Shown here: one piece after another, positions 1 to 8,102 of the stretch
How the letters are laid out: each line of letters opens with the position of its first letter
Numbering within the stretch: the first letter of the stretch is position 1
Assembly: GCF_009674665.1 (NCBI RefSeq)
Contig: NZ_WKJD01000018.1
Span: 62,001-126,000 of the forward strand
Length of the DNA stretch: 64,000 bases
Source: Agromyces kandeliae
GTDB lineage: Bacteria > Actinomycetota > Actinomycetes > Actinomycetales > Microbacteriaceae
Reading direction: 5' to 3'
Translations under genes and position numbers: made by a program
The notes under the pieces: model-generated
What the model was told of the DNA's origin: nothing
The model's input: the letters and a program-made list of their open reading frames with translations, nothing else
The model's database searches: none

Positions 1-855
1 GGGCATCCGCTGCTGCTCAGCGGCCAGGCGGTCGGGGCGCTCTGCTTCCTCGCCGCGTCGATCGTCGTGGCGAGGCAGGCGGCACGCCGCAACGACGAAC
101 TCCTGCGGTGGCTCGCGCCCGCCTGCACGCTCGCGGGCTTCGCCCGGGTCAACTACCTCCTCTATCCGTCGCTCTACACCGACTGGCTGTACACGGGCGA
201 CGTGCTCCGCACCGCCTGCTACCTCCTGCTGCTCGTCGGGGCGCTCCGCGAGCTGCAGCTCTACTGGAGCGCGCAGACGCAGGTCGCGGTGGTCGAGGAC
301 CGCCGCCGGCTCGCGCGCGAACTGCATGATGGAGTCATGCAGGAACTGGCGTACATCCGCGTCGAGACCTCGATGCTGCCCGACCAGGCCGCATCGAAGC
401 GCCAGATCTCCGACGCGGCCGTGCGCGCGCTCGACGAGGCGCGGGCCGCCGTGAACGCGCTCGGCAGCCTCGACGACGAGCCGCTCGGCTACGTGCTGCA
501 TCGCGCCGCGCGCGAGCTCGCGGCGCGCTACGACGTGCGCCTCGAGGTCGACGTCGACGACTCGATCGCCGCCGATCGCGACCAGCGGCACGCCCTGGTG
601 CGGATCATGCGCGAAGCGGTCGTCAACGCGGTGCGGCACGGAGACGCCCGGCTCGTCCGCGTGCGACTCGACCAGGTCGACGGGGAGCGGCGACTCACGA
701 TCGAGGACGACGGATCGGGCTTCGACGTGGGCTCGGGCGAATCCGCGGGCGGGTACGGCATCGTCAGCATGCGGGACCGGGCGAAGGGCCTGCCCGGGTC
801 GATGCGCATCGAGTCCGCACCGGGTGACGGAAGCACGGTGACCGTGACGTGGTAG
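1..855 (+). CDS. Sensor histidine kinase (NarL-partner type), 5' end cut by window edge
   Basis: The frame is open from base 1, so the N-terminus lies outside the window. The visible part starts with hydrophobic membrane segments (about codons 3-25, 36-55 and 70-80), then a HisKA_3 dimerisation/phosphoacceptor helix with the motif ARELHDGVMQEL (His at 325-327), then a HATPase_c domain with the N-box region REAVVNAVRHG and the G-rich GYGIVSMRDR loop. Such kinases autophosphorylate on His and pass the phosphate to a LuxR/NarL response regulator. Its stop overlaps the start of the regulator at 849 by 7 nt, so the pair is translationally coupled. The stimulus cannot be read from the sequence. Confidence 0.93.
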   Translation, partial: GHPLLLSGQAVGALCFLAASIVVARQAARRNDELLRWLAPACTLAGFARVNYLLYPSLYTDWLYTGDVLRTACYLLLLVGALRELQLYWSAQTQVAVVEDRRRLARELHDGVMQELAYIRVETSMLPDQAASKRQISDAAVRALDEARAAVNALGSLDDEPLGYVLHRAARELAARYDVRLEVDVDDSIAADRDQRHALVRIMREAVVNAVRHGDARLVRVRLDQVDGERRLTIEDDGSGFDVGSGESAGGYGIVSMRDRAKGLPGSMRIESAPGDGSTVTVTW

Positions 856-1490
856 CTGCGCCCATCACCGTCGTGCTCGCCGACGACCACGCGGCGATGC
901 GATCGGTCGTGCGCCGCGGGCTCGAAGCGGGCGGATGCCGCGTGGTCGGCGAGGCCGCCACCGCCGACGAGGCCGTCGAGCTCGTGACCGGGCATCGGCC
1001 CGACGTGGCGCTGCTCGACATCCACATGCCCGGCAACGGCATCCGCGCCGCCGAGGCGATCAGCCGCGCCGTGCCGACGACCGCGATCGTCATGCTCACC
1101 CAGTCGCGCGAGGACGACGACCTGTTCGACTCGCTGCGGGCGGGCGCGGCCGGGTACCTGTTGAAGGATGCCGCGCCGCAGTCGCTGGCCGACACCCTCC
1201 GCGGCGTCCTGGCCGGCGAGGCGGCGATGCCGCCGGCGCTGGTGGCGCGGATCCTCGACGAGTTCCGCGGGCCCGCGCGGCGCCGGTTCGGGCGGGGCTC
1301 CGCCGCCGCGTCCAGGCTGAGCACGCGGGAGTGGGAGGTCATGGACCTGCTCCGGCGCGGTGACAGCACCGACGAAGTCGCGGCTCGGCTGTTCCTGTCG
1401 CCGACGACCGTGCGCGTGCACGTGTCATCCGTCCTGCGGAAGCTGTCGGTCACCGATCGGGCGAGCGCGTTCCGCCTGCTCGAGGAGTAG
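849..1490 (+). CDS. Response regulator, NarL/LuxR family
   Basis: This 213-aa protein has an N-terminal receiver domain (acidic pair ADDH at residues 11-14, phospho-acceptor Asp57 in LLDIHMP, conserved Lys in LLKD) and a C-terminal LuxR-type helix-turn-helix (about residues 155-210, LSTREWEVMDLL ... TVRVHVSSVLRKL). The GTG start at 849 lies inside the end of the kinase gene, the normal arrangement for a cognate pair. It should act as a phosphorylation-dependent DNA-binding regulator in the cytoplasm. No target promoter can be assigned; an inverted-repeat terminator follows directly. Confidence 0.95.
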   Translation: MVAAPITVVLADDHAAMRSVVRRGLEAGGCRVVGEAATADEAVELVTGHRPDVALLDIHMPGNGIRAAEAISRAVPTTAIVMLTQSREDDDLFDSLRAGAAGYLLKDAAPQSLADTLRGVLAGEAAMPPALVARILDEFRGPARRRFGRGSAAASRLSTREWEVMDLLRRGDSTDEVAARLFLSPTTVRVHVSSVLRKLSVTDRASAFRLLEE

Positions 1491-1502
1491 CGCGCGAACA
1501 CC

Positions 1503-1541
1503 ATCGAGGGGGCCGCGAGCGATGCTCCCGGCCCCCTCGAT
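1503..1541. terminator. Bidirectional hairpin terminator
   Basis: Perfect 13-bp stem ATCGAGGGGGCCG (1503-1515) with its complement at 1529-1541 and a 13-nt loop. It lies between the convergent ends of the response regulator (stop 1490) and the PxKF gene (stop 1566). There is no clear U-tract, as is usual at high GC. Confidence 0.7.
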
Positions 1542-1565
1542 CCCGGGGGAGGGTTTCGACCCGAC

Positions 1566-3080
1566 CTACTTCAGGATGAAGCCGGCGCTGATGCTCGAGC
1601 CGTCGTCGGTCGTCATCGTGACCGTGTAGCAGGCGCCCGGCTTCTTCGGGGTCGCCCAGTTCTGGACGAACTGGCCGGCCGTGGCGTCGTACCGGAGCGC
1701 CGTGCCGCCGGTCGTCGTGAACTCGATCGCGTCCATCGGTGCATCGGCGCCCGGGCAGGTCGTCGGCGTGGCGGTGAAGCGGTCGATCGCCGACGTGTCG
1801 GTGAACTCCTTGGCGCCCGCGAACACCTCGAACTTCAGCGGCACGGTGCTGCCGCCCTTGACCGTGTTCCACGTGCGGCCCATGTCCACCGGGCTGAAGA
1901 AGCCGCTCAGGTTCCAGGCGAGGACCGTGTACGCCAGTTCCGCCGTCGCCACGTTGCCGGCGCGGTCGGTCGCGGTCGCGGTCAGCGTGTGCGGCCCGAC
2001 GGCCGTGCTGTAGCCCGAGACGGAGCACGCGGAGGCCAGGCCCGACAGCGCGTCGTCCGCCGTGCAGGCCGGAGCGGCGGGCACCTCGCCGAAGTAGTGC
2101 GACGAGCCGAAGACACCGGCGAACTCGACCGTCGGCTTCGTGAGGTCGACGTTGATGCCCGCCACGGTGTCGGTCGTGGTGTTGCCCGCCCAGTCGACGG
2201 CCGTTCCGGTGACCGTCTGGTTCGCACCCTCGCCCAGGAGCGCATCCGGGCCGCACGACTGGATGCCCGAGCCGCCGATGTCGGCGCAGTCGAACGTGAC
2301 GTCGACCTCCGTCTTGTACCAGCCGTTCGCGTTCGGTGCGGCGGGGCTCAGCGTGTGGTCGATGGTCGGGGCGCCGGTGTCGACGATCGAGTAGATCACG
2401 GTTGCGGTGTCGGCCGCCAGGCCGCCCTGGTCGGTGTGGTCGCACGTGGCGGTCAGCGTGCCGAGTCCGTGCGCGAGGGTTCCCGTGACGACCGCGGGGA
2501 ACGAGCTCGGGCCGTCCTCTGCATCGGTCACGGCGCAGGTGGGCGTCGGCTCCGAGCCGATCTCGTAGTCGCCCGCCGTCACGCCCTGGACCGAGACCGT
2601 CGGCTTGGTGTTGGACGGCGTCGGCGGCCGGGTGACGGTGATCGGGATGAGGACCTGGTTGAGGTAGGAGCCGCCACCCGCGGGGCCGGAGACGATGGCC
2701 ACCGTGACGTTGCCGCTCACCGCGTCGGCTGCCGCGGAGAAGACGACGGTGAACTCGGTTCCGCACTCGGTGATCACCACCGGGTCCGGATTCGCGGTGA
2801 TGCCGGTCGGCGTGATCACGTCGAGACGCAGCGGGCTCTCGCCGGCGTCGATGTTGCAGCCCGGGTCGTCGTCGCCCTGCGAGCTGTTGCCGATGAGACG
2901 GATGCCCGCGCTCTTCGTCGTCGAGCTTCCCGCCTGAAGGACGAGCGCGGCGTCGGCCGTGTCGGCGATCGTGTCCTGGATGTTGTCGGCGTGCGCGACC
3001 AGCGCACTGCCGAACACGGCGGCGGCGGTGAGGAGTGCTGCGGCGGAGGCCATGCCTGCACGCGTGATGCTTCGTTCCAT
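1566..3080 (-). CDS. Secreted PxKF domain-containing protein with Ig-like/HYR-type repeats
   Basis: The 504-aa product starts at ATG 3080. It has a Sec signal peptide (MERSITRAGM, hydrophobic run to AHADN at about residue 33). Next come beta-rich extracellular repeats resembling Ig-like/HYR modules, with recurring W-x-G-N and D-x-x-G-N-x-x-T motifs (AVDWAGNTT, ATDRAGNVAT) and paired cysteines. The C-terminus is a PxKF-type domain with the signature VPLKF and ending near ISAGFILK. Proteins of this class are exported and probably cell-surface adhesion or structural proteins; no enzymatic motif is visible. The same frame stays open upstream of 3080, but that part has no sensible composition and lacks a ribosome site, so the signal-peptide start was chosen. 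Confidence 0.85.
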   Translation of the reverse strand: MERSITRAGMASAAALLTAAAVFGSALVAHADNIQDTIADTADAALVLQAGSSTTKSAGIRLIGNSSQGDDDPGCNIDAGESPLRLDVITPTGITANPDPVVITECGTEFTVVFSAAADAVSGNVTVAIVSGPAGGGSYLNQVLIPITVTRPPTPSNTKPTVSVQGVTAGDYEIGSEPTPTCAVTDAEDGPSSFPAVVTGTLAHGLGTLTATCDHTDQGGLAADTATVIYSIVDTGAPTIDHTLSPAAPNANGWYKTEVDVTFDCADIGGSGIQSCGPDALLGEGANQTVTGTAVDWAGNTTTDTVAGINVDLTKPTVEFAGVFGSSHYFGEVPAAPACTADDALSGLASACSVSGYSTAVGPHTLTATATDRAGNVATAELAYTVLAWNLSGFFSPVDMGRTWNTVKGGSTVPLKFEVFAGAKEFTDTSAIDRFTATPTTCPGADAPMDAIEFTTTGGTALRYDATAGQFVQNWATPKKPGACYTVTMTTDDGSSISAGFILK

Positions 3081-3246
3081 GCGTCGTTCCACTTTCGAGT
3101 CCGTCCGGCGTGCCCCCCTCCGGGACGGCCGTCCATCCGACGGTAGGTACGGGGAACGGACGGGGGAATACGTCGCGCGTTCAAATCCCTGAACACGGAC
3201 CCGAACGGGGGGCAGACGACGCGTCGCGGGCGACGGGATCGGGCCC

Positions 3247-4224
3247 TTACGGCCGCAGCAGCACCTTGCCGACGCGTCCGGGCGTCGTGCTCGCGACGAC
3301 CGCGTCGCCGATCTCGTCGAGGGCGTAGACGCCTGCGACGGGCAGGGTGAGCGCGCCGGACAGCACGTGCTGCATGAGGTGCCCGAACAGCATCGATCGC
3401 GTCTCGGCATCCATGTCGCGGCTGACGCGGCTGCCCCAGAAGCCCTGGATCGCCAGCTGCTTGTAGATGACGTCGGACGAGGCGAGCTGCATGTTCGGGG
3501 AGTGCATGGCGCCGAACACCACGAGGGTGCCGTTCTCGGCGAGCAGGGACGCCAGGTCGCCGGTGGAGGTGCCGCCGACCGAGTCGACGCCGGCGACGAT
3601 GGGCGCACCGCCGGTGAGGGCGGCGACCTCGTCGCGCCATCCGTCGCCGTCGGTGGCGACGACGTTCGCGATGCCCTGGTCTCGGAGTTCGTCGACGCCC
3701 GCGGCGCGGCGGACGAGCCCGATCACGTTGATGCCGCGGGCGGCGCCGATCTGGGCGACCATGCGGCCCACCGCGCCGTTCGCCGCGTTCTGCACCATCC
3801 AGTCGCCGGGCTTGAGGTCGAGCGCGTGCATCAGGCTCACCGCACTGAACGGCATCGACACGAGCTGCGCGGCGGCCTCGTCGGTCACGCCGTCGGGCAC
3901 CGGGATGAGGCCCGCCGCGTTCGCCACGAAGTGCTCGGCCCAGACGCCGAACGTGCCGCCGGTGACGACGCGCTGGCCGGCCTGCACGTTGGTCACGTCG
4001 GCGCCGACGGCGTCGACGATGCCCACGGCCTCGGTGCCGGCGGGGGCCGGCAGCTCGGGCGTGAACCCGTAGTCGCCGCTCACGGTGAGCAGGTCGTGGT
4101 TGTGGATCGCCGCGAGCAGCGTGCGCACGCGGGCCTGGCCCGGCCCGGGCTCGGGGAGCGGGCGCTCCTCGACCTCGAGCACGGTGCCGGGCTCGCCGAA
4201 GGCGGAGTGGATGAGTGCGCGCAT
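3247..4224 (-). CDS. Zinc-type alcohol dehydrogenase-like / quinone oxidoreductase (MDR superfamily)
   Basis: This 325-aa protein has the MDR layout: N-terminal GroES-like fold (MRALIHSAFGEPG...; PAPAGTEAVGIVDAVG) and a Rossmann NADPH domain (VQNAANGAVGRMVAQIGAARG at about 145-165, cut here by family knowledge). The zinc-ligand cysteines of true alcohol dehydrogenases are absent, so it fits NADPH:quinone reductases or enoyl reductases that detoxify electrophiles. The ATG at 4224 is preceded by AAAGGAA, a good ribosome site. It lies 80 nt downstream of the OhrR-like regulator in the same direction and is probably its target. Substrate unknown. Confidence 0.88.
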   Translation of the reverse strand: MRALIHSAFGEPGTVLEVEERPLPEPGPGQARVRTLLAAIHNHDLLTVSGDYGFTPELPAPAGTEAVGIVDAVGADVTNVQAGQRVVTGGTFGVWAEHFVANAAGLIPVPDGVTDEAAAQLVSMPFSAVSLMHALDLKPGDWMVQNAANGAVGRMVAQIGAARGINVIGLVRRAAGVDELRDQGIANVVATDGDGWRDEVAALTGGAPIVAGVDSVGGTSTGDLASLLAENGTLVVFGAMHSPNMQLASSDVIYKQLAIQGFWGSRVSRDMDAETRSMLFGHLMQHVLSGALTLPVAGVYALDEIGDAVVASTTPGRVGKVLLRP

Positions 4225-4304
4225 GACGCGGTTCCTTTCGTTCGTGTGCGATCGCGCGGCACGGGATGCCGCGGGCGACGACGTGAGTGGCGGTCGTCGC
4301 GACG

Positions 4305-4772
4305 TCAGCCGGTAGTGGCGGATGGCGCGTCGAGGTCGTGACCGGATGCCGCTGCCGTGTGCATCGACGCGGTGACCCGCTGGAGCGTGCGGATCAGCGA
4401 TTCGGCGTCGCCCTCGCGCACGCCGGCCGCCTCGGCGATCCGCGACGGCAGGTGGGCCAGCTCGGCGCGGAGCGCGGTGCCGCGCTCGCCGAGGGCGACG
4501 GTGACCACGCGCTCGTCCTGGGCGCTCCGGGCTCGCACGACGAGCCCGGACTGCTCCATGCGTCGAAGCAGCGGCGAGAGCGTGCCCGAGTCGAGCTGTA
4601 GCAGGTCGCCGAGCGAGGTGACCGTCTGATCGCCCTCGCGCCAGAGTGCCACGAGCACCAGGTACTGCGGGTAGGTCAGGCCCCACGGTTCGAGCAGCGT
4701 GCGGTAGAGCTGCGTCGTCGCCCGGGAGGCGGCGTACAGCGAGAAGCACACCATCTCATCCGTCACGACCAT
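4305..4772 (-). CDS. MarR-family redox regulator, OhrR-like
   Basis: With the ATG at 4772 this is a 155-aa winged-helix MarR protein. The motif VCFSLYAASRA near the N-terminus matches the OhrR region carrying the peroxide-reactive cysteine (Cys9 with this start). The wing region LQLDSGTLSPLLRRMEQSGLV and DERVV are classic. OhrR proteins are repressors released when that Cys is oxidised by organic hydroperoxides. A GTG at 4790 is also in frame, but it lies inside the operator. ATG 4772 sits 6 nt after a -10-like AAGTCT with TTGCGC 17 bp further up, so a leaderless mRNA is the better model. The neighbour is a quinone oxidoreductase, not ohr. Confidence 0.88.
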   Translation of the reverse strand: MVVTDEMVCFSLYAASRATTQLYRTLLEPWGLTYPQYLVLVALWREGDQTVTSLGDLLQLDSGTLSPLLRRMEQSGLVVRARSAQDERVVTVALGERGTALRAELAHLPSRIAEAAGVREGDAESLIRTLQRVTASMHTAAASGHDLDAPSATTG

Positions 4773-4782
4773 GCAGAAAGAC

Positions 4783-4807
4783 TTGCACACAATTCAGTTG
4801 TGCGCAA
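4783..4807 (-). promoter_or_regulatory. OhrR/MarR-type operator overlapping the regulator's own promoter
   Basis: Inverted repeat: TTGCACACAA (4783-4792), 5-bp centre, TTGTGCGCAA (4798-4807), 9 of 10 bases symmetric. Read on the minus strand, the -35 TTGCGC (4807-4802), a 17-bp spacer and the -10 AAGTCT (4784-4779) lie across the same bases, with the ATG 6 nt further on. Repressor binding would block RNA polymerase directly, so autorepression is the obvious model. Confidence 0.75.
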
Positions 4808-5008
4808 TTCACTTCGCCGGCATCCGCAGGTCGAGGGGAGCGCGCGGTGGCGGGCGTGCCACCGGTGGCGAGACGCCATCGGTGGAAATCGCCGGAGAAC
4901 GGCCCCGTGAAGCAATAGATGTGCGCTCAGCTGCGGTTCTGTGATCATGAGTTGCGCGATGGGCCCCCGTCGCGCACACTGTTCCGAGCTCTCACCGATC
5001 GGAGGAAC

Positions 5009-6403
5009 ATGTCGACCCCAGCCGCCCCGTCGTCCGCGACATCCATGCACGAGGTGTCGGGCAGCACCTCCGACCTCGTGCGGCTCGTGCTCCGGTACGC
5101 CGAGAACCGCATCCTCTCGAGCGACACGCCGCTCGACAAGCCGATCGCGCCGACGGACCTCGCGCGCCTCGCGGGGCGCAGCATCGACGAGCACGGCATC
5201 GGGGCCGAACGGGCGCTGGATCGATTCGAGCACGTGCTCGCGCCGGCGTGCATCACGACCGATCACCCGCAGTACCTCTCGTTCATCCCGACCGCCCCGA
5301 CCAAGGCCGCCGTCGCCTTCGATCTCGTGGTCTCGGCGAGCGCGCTGTACGGAGGGTCCTGGCTGGAGGGCGCCGGTGCGGTCCACGCCGAGAACGAGGT
5401 GCTCTCATGGCTCGCGGCGGAGTTCGGCCTGCCGACGACCGCGGGCGGGGTGTTCGTGCAGGGCGGCACGCTCGGGAACCTCTCGGCGCTCGTCGCCGCG
5501 CGCCAGCACGCCCGTACGGTCGTCGCCCGGTCCGGCGCGGAGCCGCCTGCCCGATGGAAGGTCGTCTGCAGCGCCGAGGCGCACTCGTCGATCGCGTCGG
5601 CCGCCCGCGTGATGGACGTCGACGTCGTGCCCGTCGACCCGGGGGCGGACGGCGTGCTGCGCGGCGACGCGGTCCGCGCCGCGCTCGACGAGCACGGGGC
5701 ATCCGTCTTCGCGGTCGTCGCGACCGCCGGGTCGACGAACTTCGGCATCGTCGACGACCTCGCCTCGATCGCCGCCCTGAAGGACGAGTTCGACGTGTGG
5801 CTCCATGTCGACGGGGCGTACGGCCTCGCCGGCATGCTCTCGTCGACGGCGCGCCACCGGTTCGCCGGTGTCGAGCGAGCGGACTCCGTGATCGTCGACC
5901 CGCACAAGTGGCTGTTCGCACCGTTCGACGCCTGCGCCCTGATCTACCGCGACCCCGAGGCCGGGCGCCGCGCGCACACGCAGCACGCCGAGTACCTCGA
6001 CACCCTCACCGAGACGAGCGAGTGGAGCCCGTCGGACTACGCCGCGCACCTCACCCGCCGTGCCCGCGGGCTGCCGCTGTGGTTCTCGCTCGCGACCCAC
6101 GGCGCCGCCGTCTACCGCGACGCCGTCACGGCCTCCATCCGGCTCGCGCACGACATCGCCCGCGAGATCGACCGCCGCGAGGGATTCCGACTCGTCCGCG
6201 AGCCGCAGCTCTCGGTGGTGGTGTTCGAGCGCGACGGCTGGGCGAAGGCCGACTACGCCAGGTGGTCCGCGCGGCTGCTCGACGAGCAGCACGCCTTCGT
6301 GACGCCGAGCTCGCACGCGGGCCGGCCCAACACGCGCTTCGCGATCGTCAACCCGCTGACGACGTTCGAGCACCTCACGGCGATCCTCGACACCATGGAG
6401 TGA
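5009..6403 (+). CDS. Pyridoxal-5'-phosphate-dependent group II decarboxylase
   Basis: This 464-aa protein has the fold-type I layout of group II amino acid decarboxylases. These include the substrate-loop region QYLSFIPTAPTKAA, HVDGAYG with the cofactor-pyridine Asp, and DPHKWLFAP with the Schiff-base lysine at Lys300. Family members decarboxylate aromatic amino acids, glutamate/aspartate or 2,4-diaminobutyrate; the sequence alone does not settle the substrate. The ATG at 5009 has a perfect GGAGGAAC ribosome site; the frame is open for 30 codons upstream but without support. The gene stands alone, divergent from the OhrR-like regulator, with no transporter beside it to indicate a substrate. 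Confidence 0.9.
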   Translation: MSTPAAPSSATSMHEVSGSTSDLVRLVLRYAENRILSSDTPLDKPIAPTDLARLAGRSIDEHGIGAERALDRFEHVLAPACITTDHPQYLSFIPTAPTKAAVAFDLVVSASALYGGSWLEGAGAVHAENEVLSWLAAEFGLPTTAGGVFVQGGTLGNLSALVAARQHARTVVARSGAEPPARWKVVCSAEAHSSIASAARVMDVDVVPVDPGADGVLRGDAVRAALDEHGASVFAVVATAGSTNFGIVDDLASIAALKDEFDVWLHVDGAYGLAGMLSSTARHRFAGVERADSVIVDPHKWLFAPFDACALIYRDPEAGRRAHTQHAEYLDTLTETSEWSPSDYAAHLTRRARGLPLWFSLATHGAAVYRDAVTASIRLAHDIAREIDRREGFRLVREPQLSVVVFERDGWAKADYARWSARLLDEQHAFVTPSSHAGRPNTRFAIVNPLTTFEHLTAILDTME

Positions 6404-6427
6404 GGCCCGTCATGACCCGCCCTGAGG

Positions 6428-6814
6428 TCAGTCGGCGCCGGTTCGCATGCCCGCCGAGCCGAGCACCCGCTCGACGGTCAGCTCGAGCACGATCCGCTTC
6501 GGATTGGGGCGCGGCTGCCGGTACCGCGCCGCATAGAGTTCGACGGCCAACGCGACCGACTCCGGATCCGACAGGATGCGGACCGGCCCCTCGAAGCTGA
6601 TCCACCTCGCGCCGTCCACCGTGTTCACGCTCGCGCGCCCGCTGCGCTCGGCATTGACGAACTTCTGCGACCCGCGGCTGCCGATCACGCGGACGATGCC
6701 GTCGAGGTAGGTGATCCCGACCGGCACCGAGTGGATCCGGCCGTCGCGGCCGATCGTCGAGAGCGTCGCGAGGTGGCGCTCGGCCAGGAGCTCGCGTGCG
6801 GCGTCGGTGATCAT
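6428..6814 (-). CDS. PPOX-class (pyridoxamine-phosphate-oxidase-fold) F420/FMN-dependent oxidoreductase
   Basis: The 128-aa split-barrel protein matches the short Rv1155-like group. It starts ARELLAERHLATLSTIGRDGRIHSVPVGI, has an RGSQKFVNAERSGRASVNT cofactor-binding stretch (19 residues), and ends RIVLELTVERVLG. Actinobacterial members use F420 or FMN to reduce small cofactors or xenobiotics. It converges with the PLP decarboxylase (24 bp apart) and diverges from the KAS III operon. No SD-like sequence or leaderless hexamer is obvious at the start, so the start is less certain than the family. Confidence 0.82.
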   Translation of the reverse strand: MITDAARELLAERHLATLSTIGRDGRIHSVPVGITYLDGIVRVIGSRGSQKFVNAERSGRASVNTVDGARWISFEGPVRILSDPESVALAVELYAARYRQPRPNPKRIVLELTVERVLGSAGMRTGAD

Positions 6815-6915
6815 CCGTTCTCGTGCTCCACTCTTCCTGGCGGTCGGGCGTCCGCCGCCGCATCAGTCTCTCATCCGCGAAACCTGTGCGATCTCGTTGC
6901 ACGATGTGCCGCGGA

Positions 6916-6939
6916 CGGGTGTCGCGATCGTGACACCCG
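6916..6939. promoter_or_regulatory. 24-bp near-perfect palindrome, putative operator of the KAS III-HDO operon
   Basis: Positions 6916-6939 read the same on both strands except for one symmetric mismatched pair (22 of 24 bases). The outer arms are CGGGTGTC and GACACCCG around a CGATCG core. The element ends 7 bp before the -10 hexamer at 6947 and 20 bp before the ATG at 6960, where a repressor would occlude the -35 region. It lies between divergent genes, so a terminator role is unlikely. No regulator gene is adjacent. Confidence 0.65.
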
Positions 6940-6946
6940 CGTGCCC

Positions 6947-6959
6947 TACTGTCATCCCC
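6947..6959 (+). promoter_or_regulatory. Leaderless promoter -10 element of the KAS III operon
   Basis: TACTGT at 6947-6952 followed by 7 nt and the ATG at 6960. No Shine-Dalgarno sequence precedes the ATG. The spacing fits actinobacterial leaderless transcripts and recurs at many genes in this window. No good -35 match is visible; the palindrome occupies that place. Confidence 0.6.
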
Positions 6960-8102
6960 ATGGGCACGACGGCGTCTGCGTACCTCACCGGCTTCGGGCG
7001 GTACCTTCCGGGTGAGCCGGTCGACAACGACGGCATCGTGGCGCGCCTCGGCGGCGACGACCCGGTCACCTCACGCATCCGCGGCATGATCCTCGACCAG
7101 AACGGCATCCGGCAGCGGCACTACGCGCTCGACGAGCACGGCGAGCCGACCGAGCTCAACGAGGAGCTCGCGGTGAAGGCGCTCCGGGCGGCGCTCGACG
7201 ACCGCGGCATCCGCCCCGACGACCTGCGCATGCTGGCGACCGCGACGACCATCGGCGACGTGCTCGTGCCGGGATTCGCATCGATGGTGCACGGCCGCCT
7301 CGGCGGCGGACCGATGCAGCTGCTCTCGGCGTCGGGCGTCTGCGCCTCGAGCCTGCAGGCCCTCGACGCGGCGGTGGGCAAGGTCAAGCTCGGCGAGCAC
7401 CCGAGGGTCGCGGTCGTCGGCTCCGAGCTCGCGAGCCGCAGCCTCCGGCAGCGCCGGTTCGACGGCATCCGCGCGGGCATGGACTCCCACTTCCTCCGCT
7501 GGATGCTCTCCGACGGCGCGGGTGCCGTGGTCGTCGAGTTCCAACCGCACCCGACCCGCCCGTCGCTCCGCGTCGACTGGGTGCGCCACGTCTCGCTCGC
7601 GCACGAGCACGACGTGTGCATGCGCGCGGGGATGGACGGGCTCGAACCCGAGGTCGGACGCACCTGGCAGGACGTCGGCATCGGCGACGCCGAGGCATCC
7701 GGCATGTTCGTGCTCCGACAGGACGTCGGCGTGCTCGACGACCTCGCCGGCGCGGGGCTCCGCGAGTTCGAGCAGCTCGTCGACATCGGACTCGTCGACG
7801 TCAGCCACCTCGACCACGTCGTCTGCCACTACAGCACGAACGCCTTCCGCGACCTCGCCTTCGACGGGCTCCGCAAGCGCATCCCGACGCTCGACACCGA
7901 TCGCTGGTTCTCGAACCTCGAGACCTGCGGCAACACGGGCGCGGCGAGCATCTTCATCGCGCTCGAGGAGGCGTGGCGCACCGGCCGGTTCTCGCCCGGC
8001 GAGACCATCCTCCTCGCCGTCCCAGAGTCGGGGCGGTTCTCGTTCGCCTTCGCCCATCTCACCGTGGTCGCCCCACCCGAACCGCAAGGAGCAACGACAT
8101 GA
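6960..8102 (+). CDS. 3-oxoacyl-ACP synthase III-like (KAS III/OleA-type thiolase superfamily) enzyme
   Basis: This 380-aa protein carries the complete Cys-His-Asn triad of KAS III enzymes: Cys128 in SGVCASSLQA, His290 in CHYSTNAF and Asn325 in ETCGNTGAAS. FabH proteins condense acyl-CoA with malonyl-ACP, and OleA-type relatives condense two acyl chains. The size, the N-terminal insertion after residue 60 and the unusual neighbours suggest a specialised rather than housekeeping role. No acyl carrier protein or other fab gene is present. Start ATG 6960 is leaderless. The stop overlaps the next start (ATGA), so the three genes 6960-9719 form one operon. Confidence 0.88.
   Translation: MGTTASAYLTGFGRYLPGEPVDNDGIVARLGGDDPVTSRIRGMILDQNGIRQRHYALDEHGEPTELNEELAVKALRAALDDRGIRPDDLRMLATATTIGDVLVPGFASMVHGRLGGGPMQLLSASGVCASSLQALDAAVGKVKLGEHPRVAVVGSELASRSLRQRRFDGIRAGMDSHFLRWMLSDGAGAVVVEFQPHPTRPSLRVDWVRHVSLAHEHDVCMRAGMDGLEPEVGRTWQDVGIGDAEASGMFVLRQDVGVLDDLAGAGLREFEQLVDIGLVDVSHLDHVVCHYSTNAFRDLAFDGLRKRIPTLDTDRWFSNLETCGNTGAASIFIALEEAWRTGRFSPGETILLAVPESGRFSFAFAHLTVVAPPEPQGATT

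Noticed and set aside
4773-4790. GTG 4790 as the start of the OhrR-like gene
   Set aside because: It lies inside the operator and upstream of the -10; the ATG at 4772 fits the leaderless spacing.
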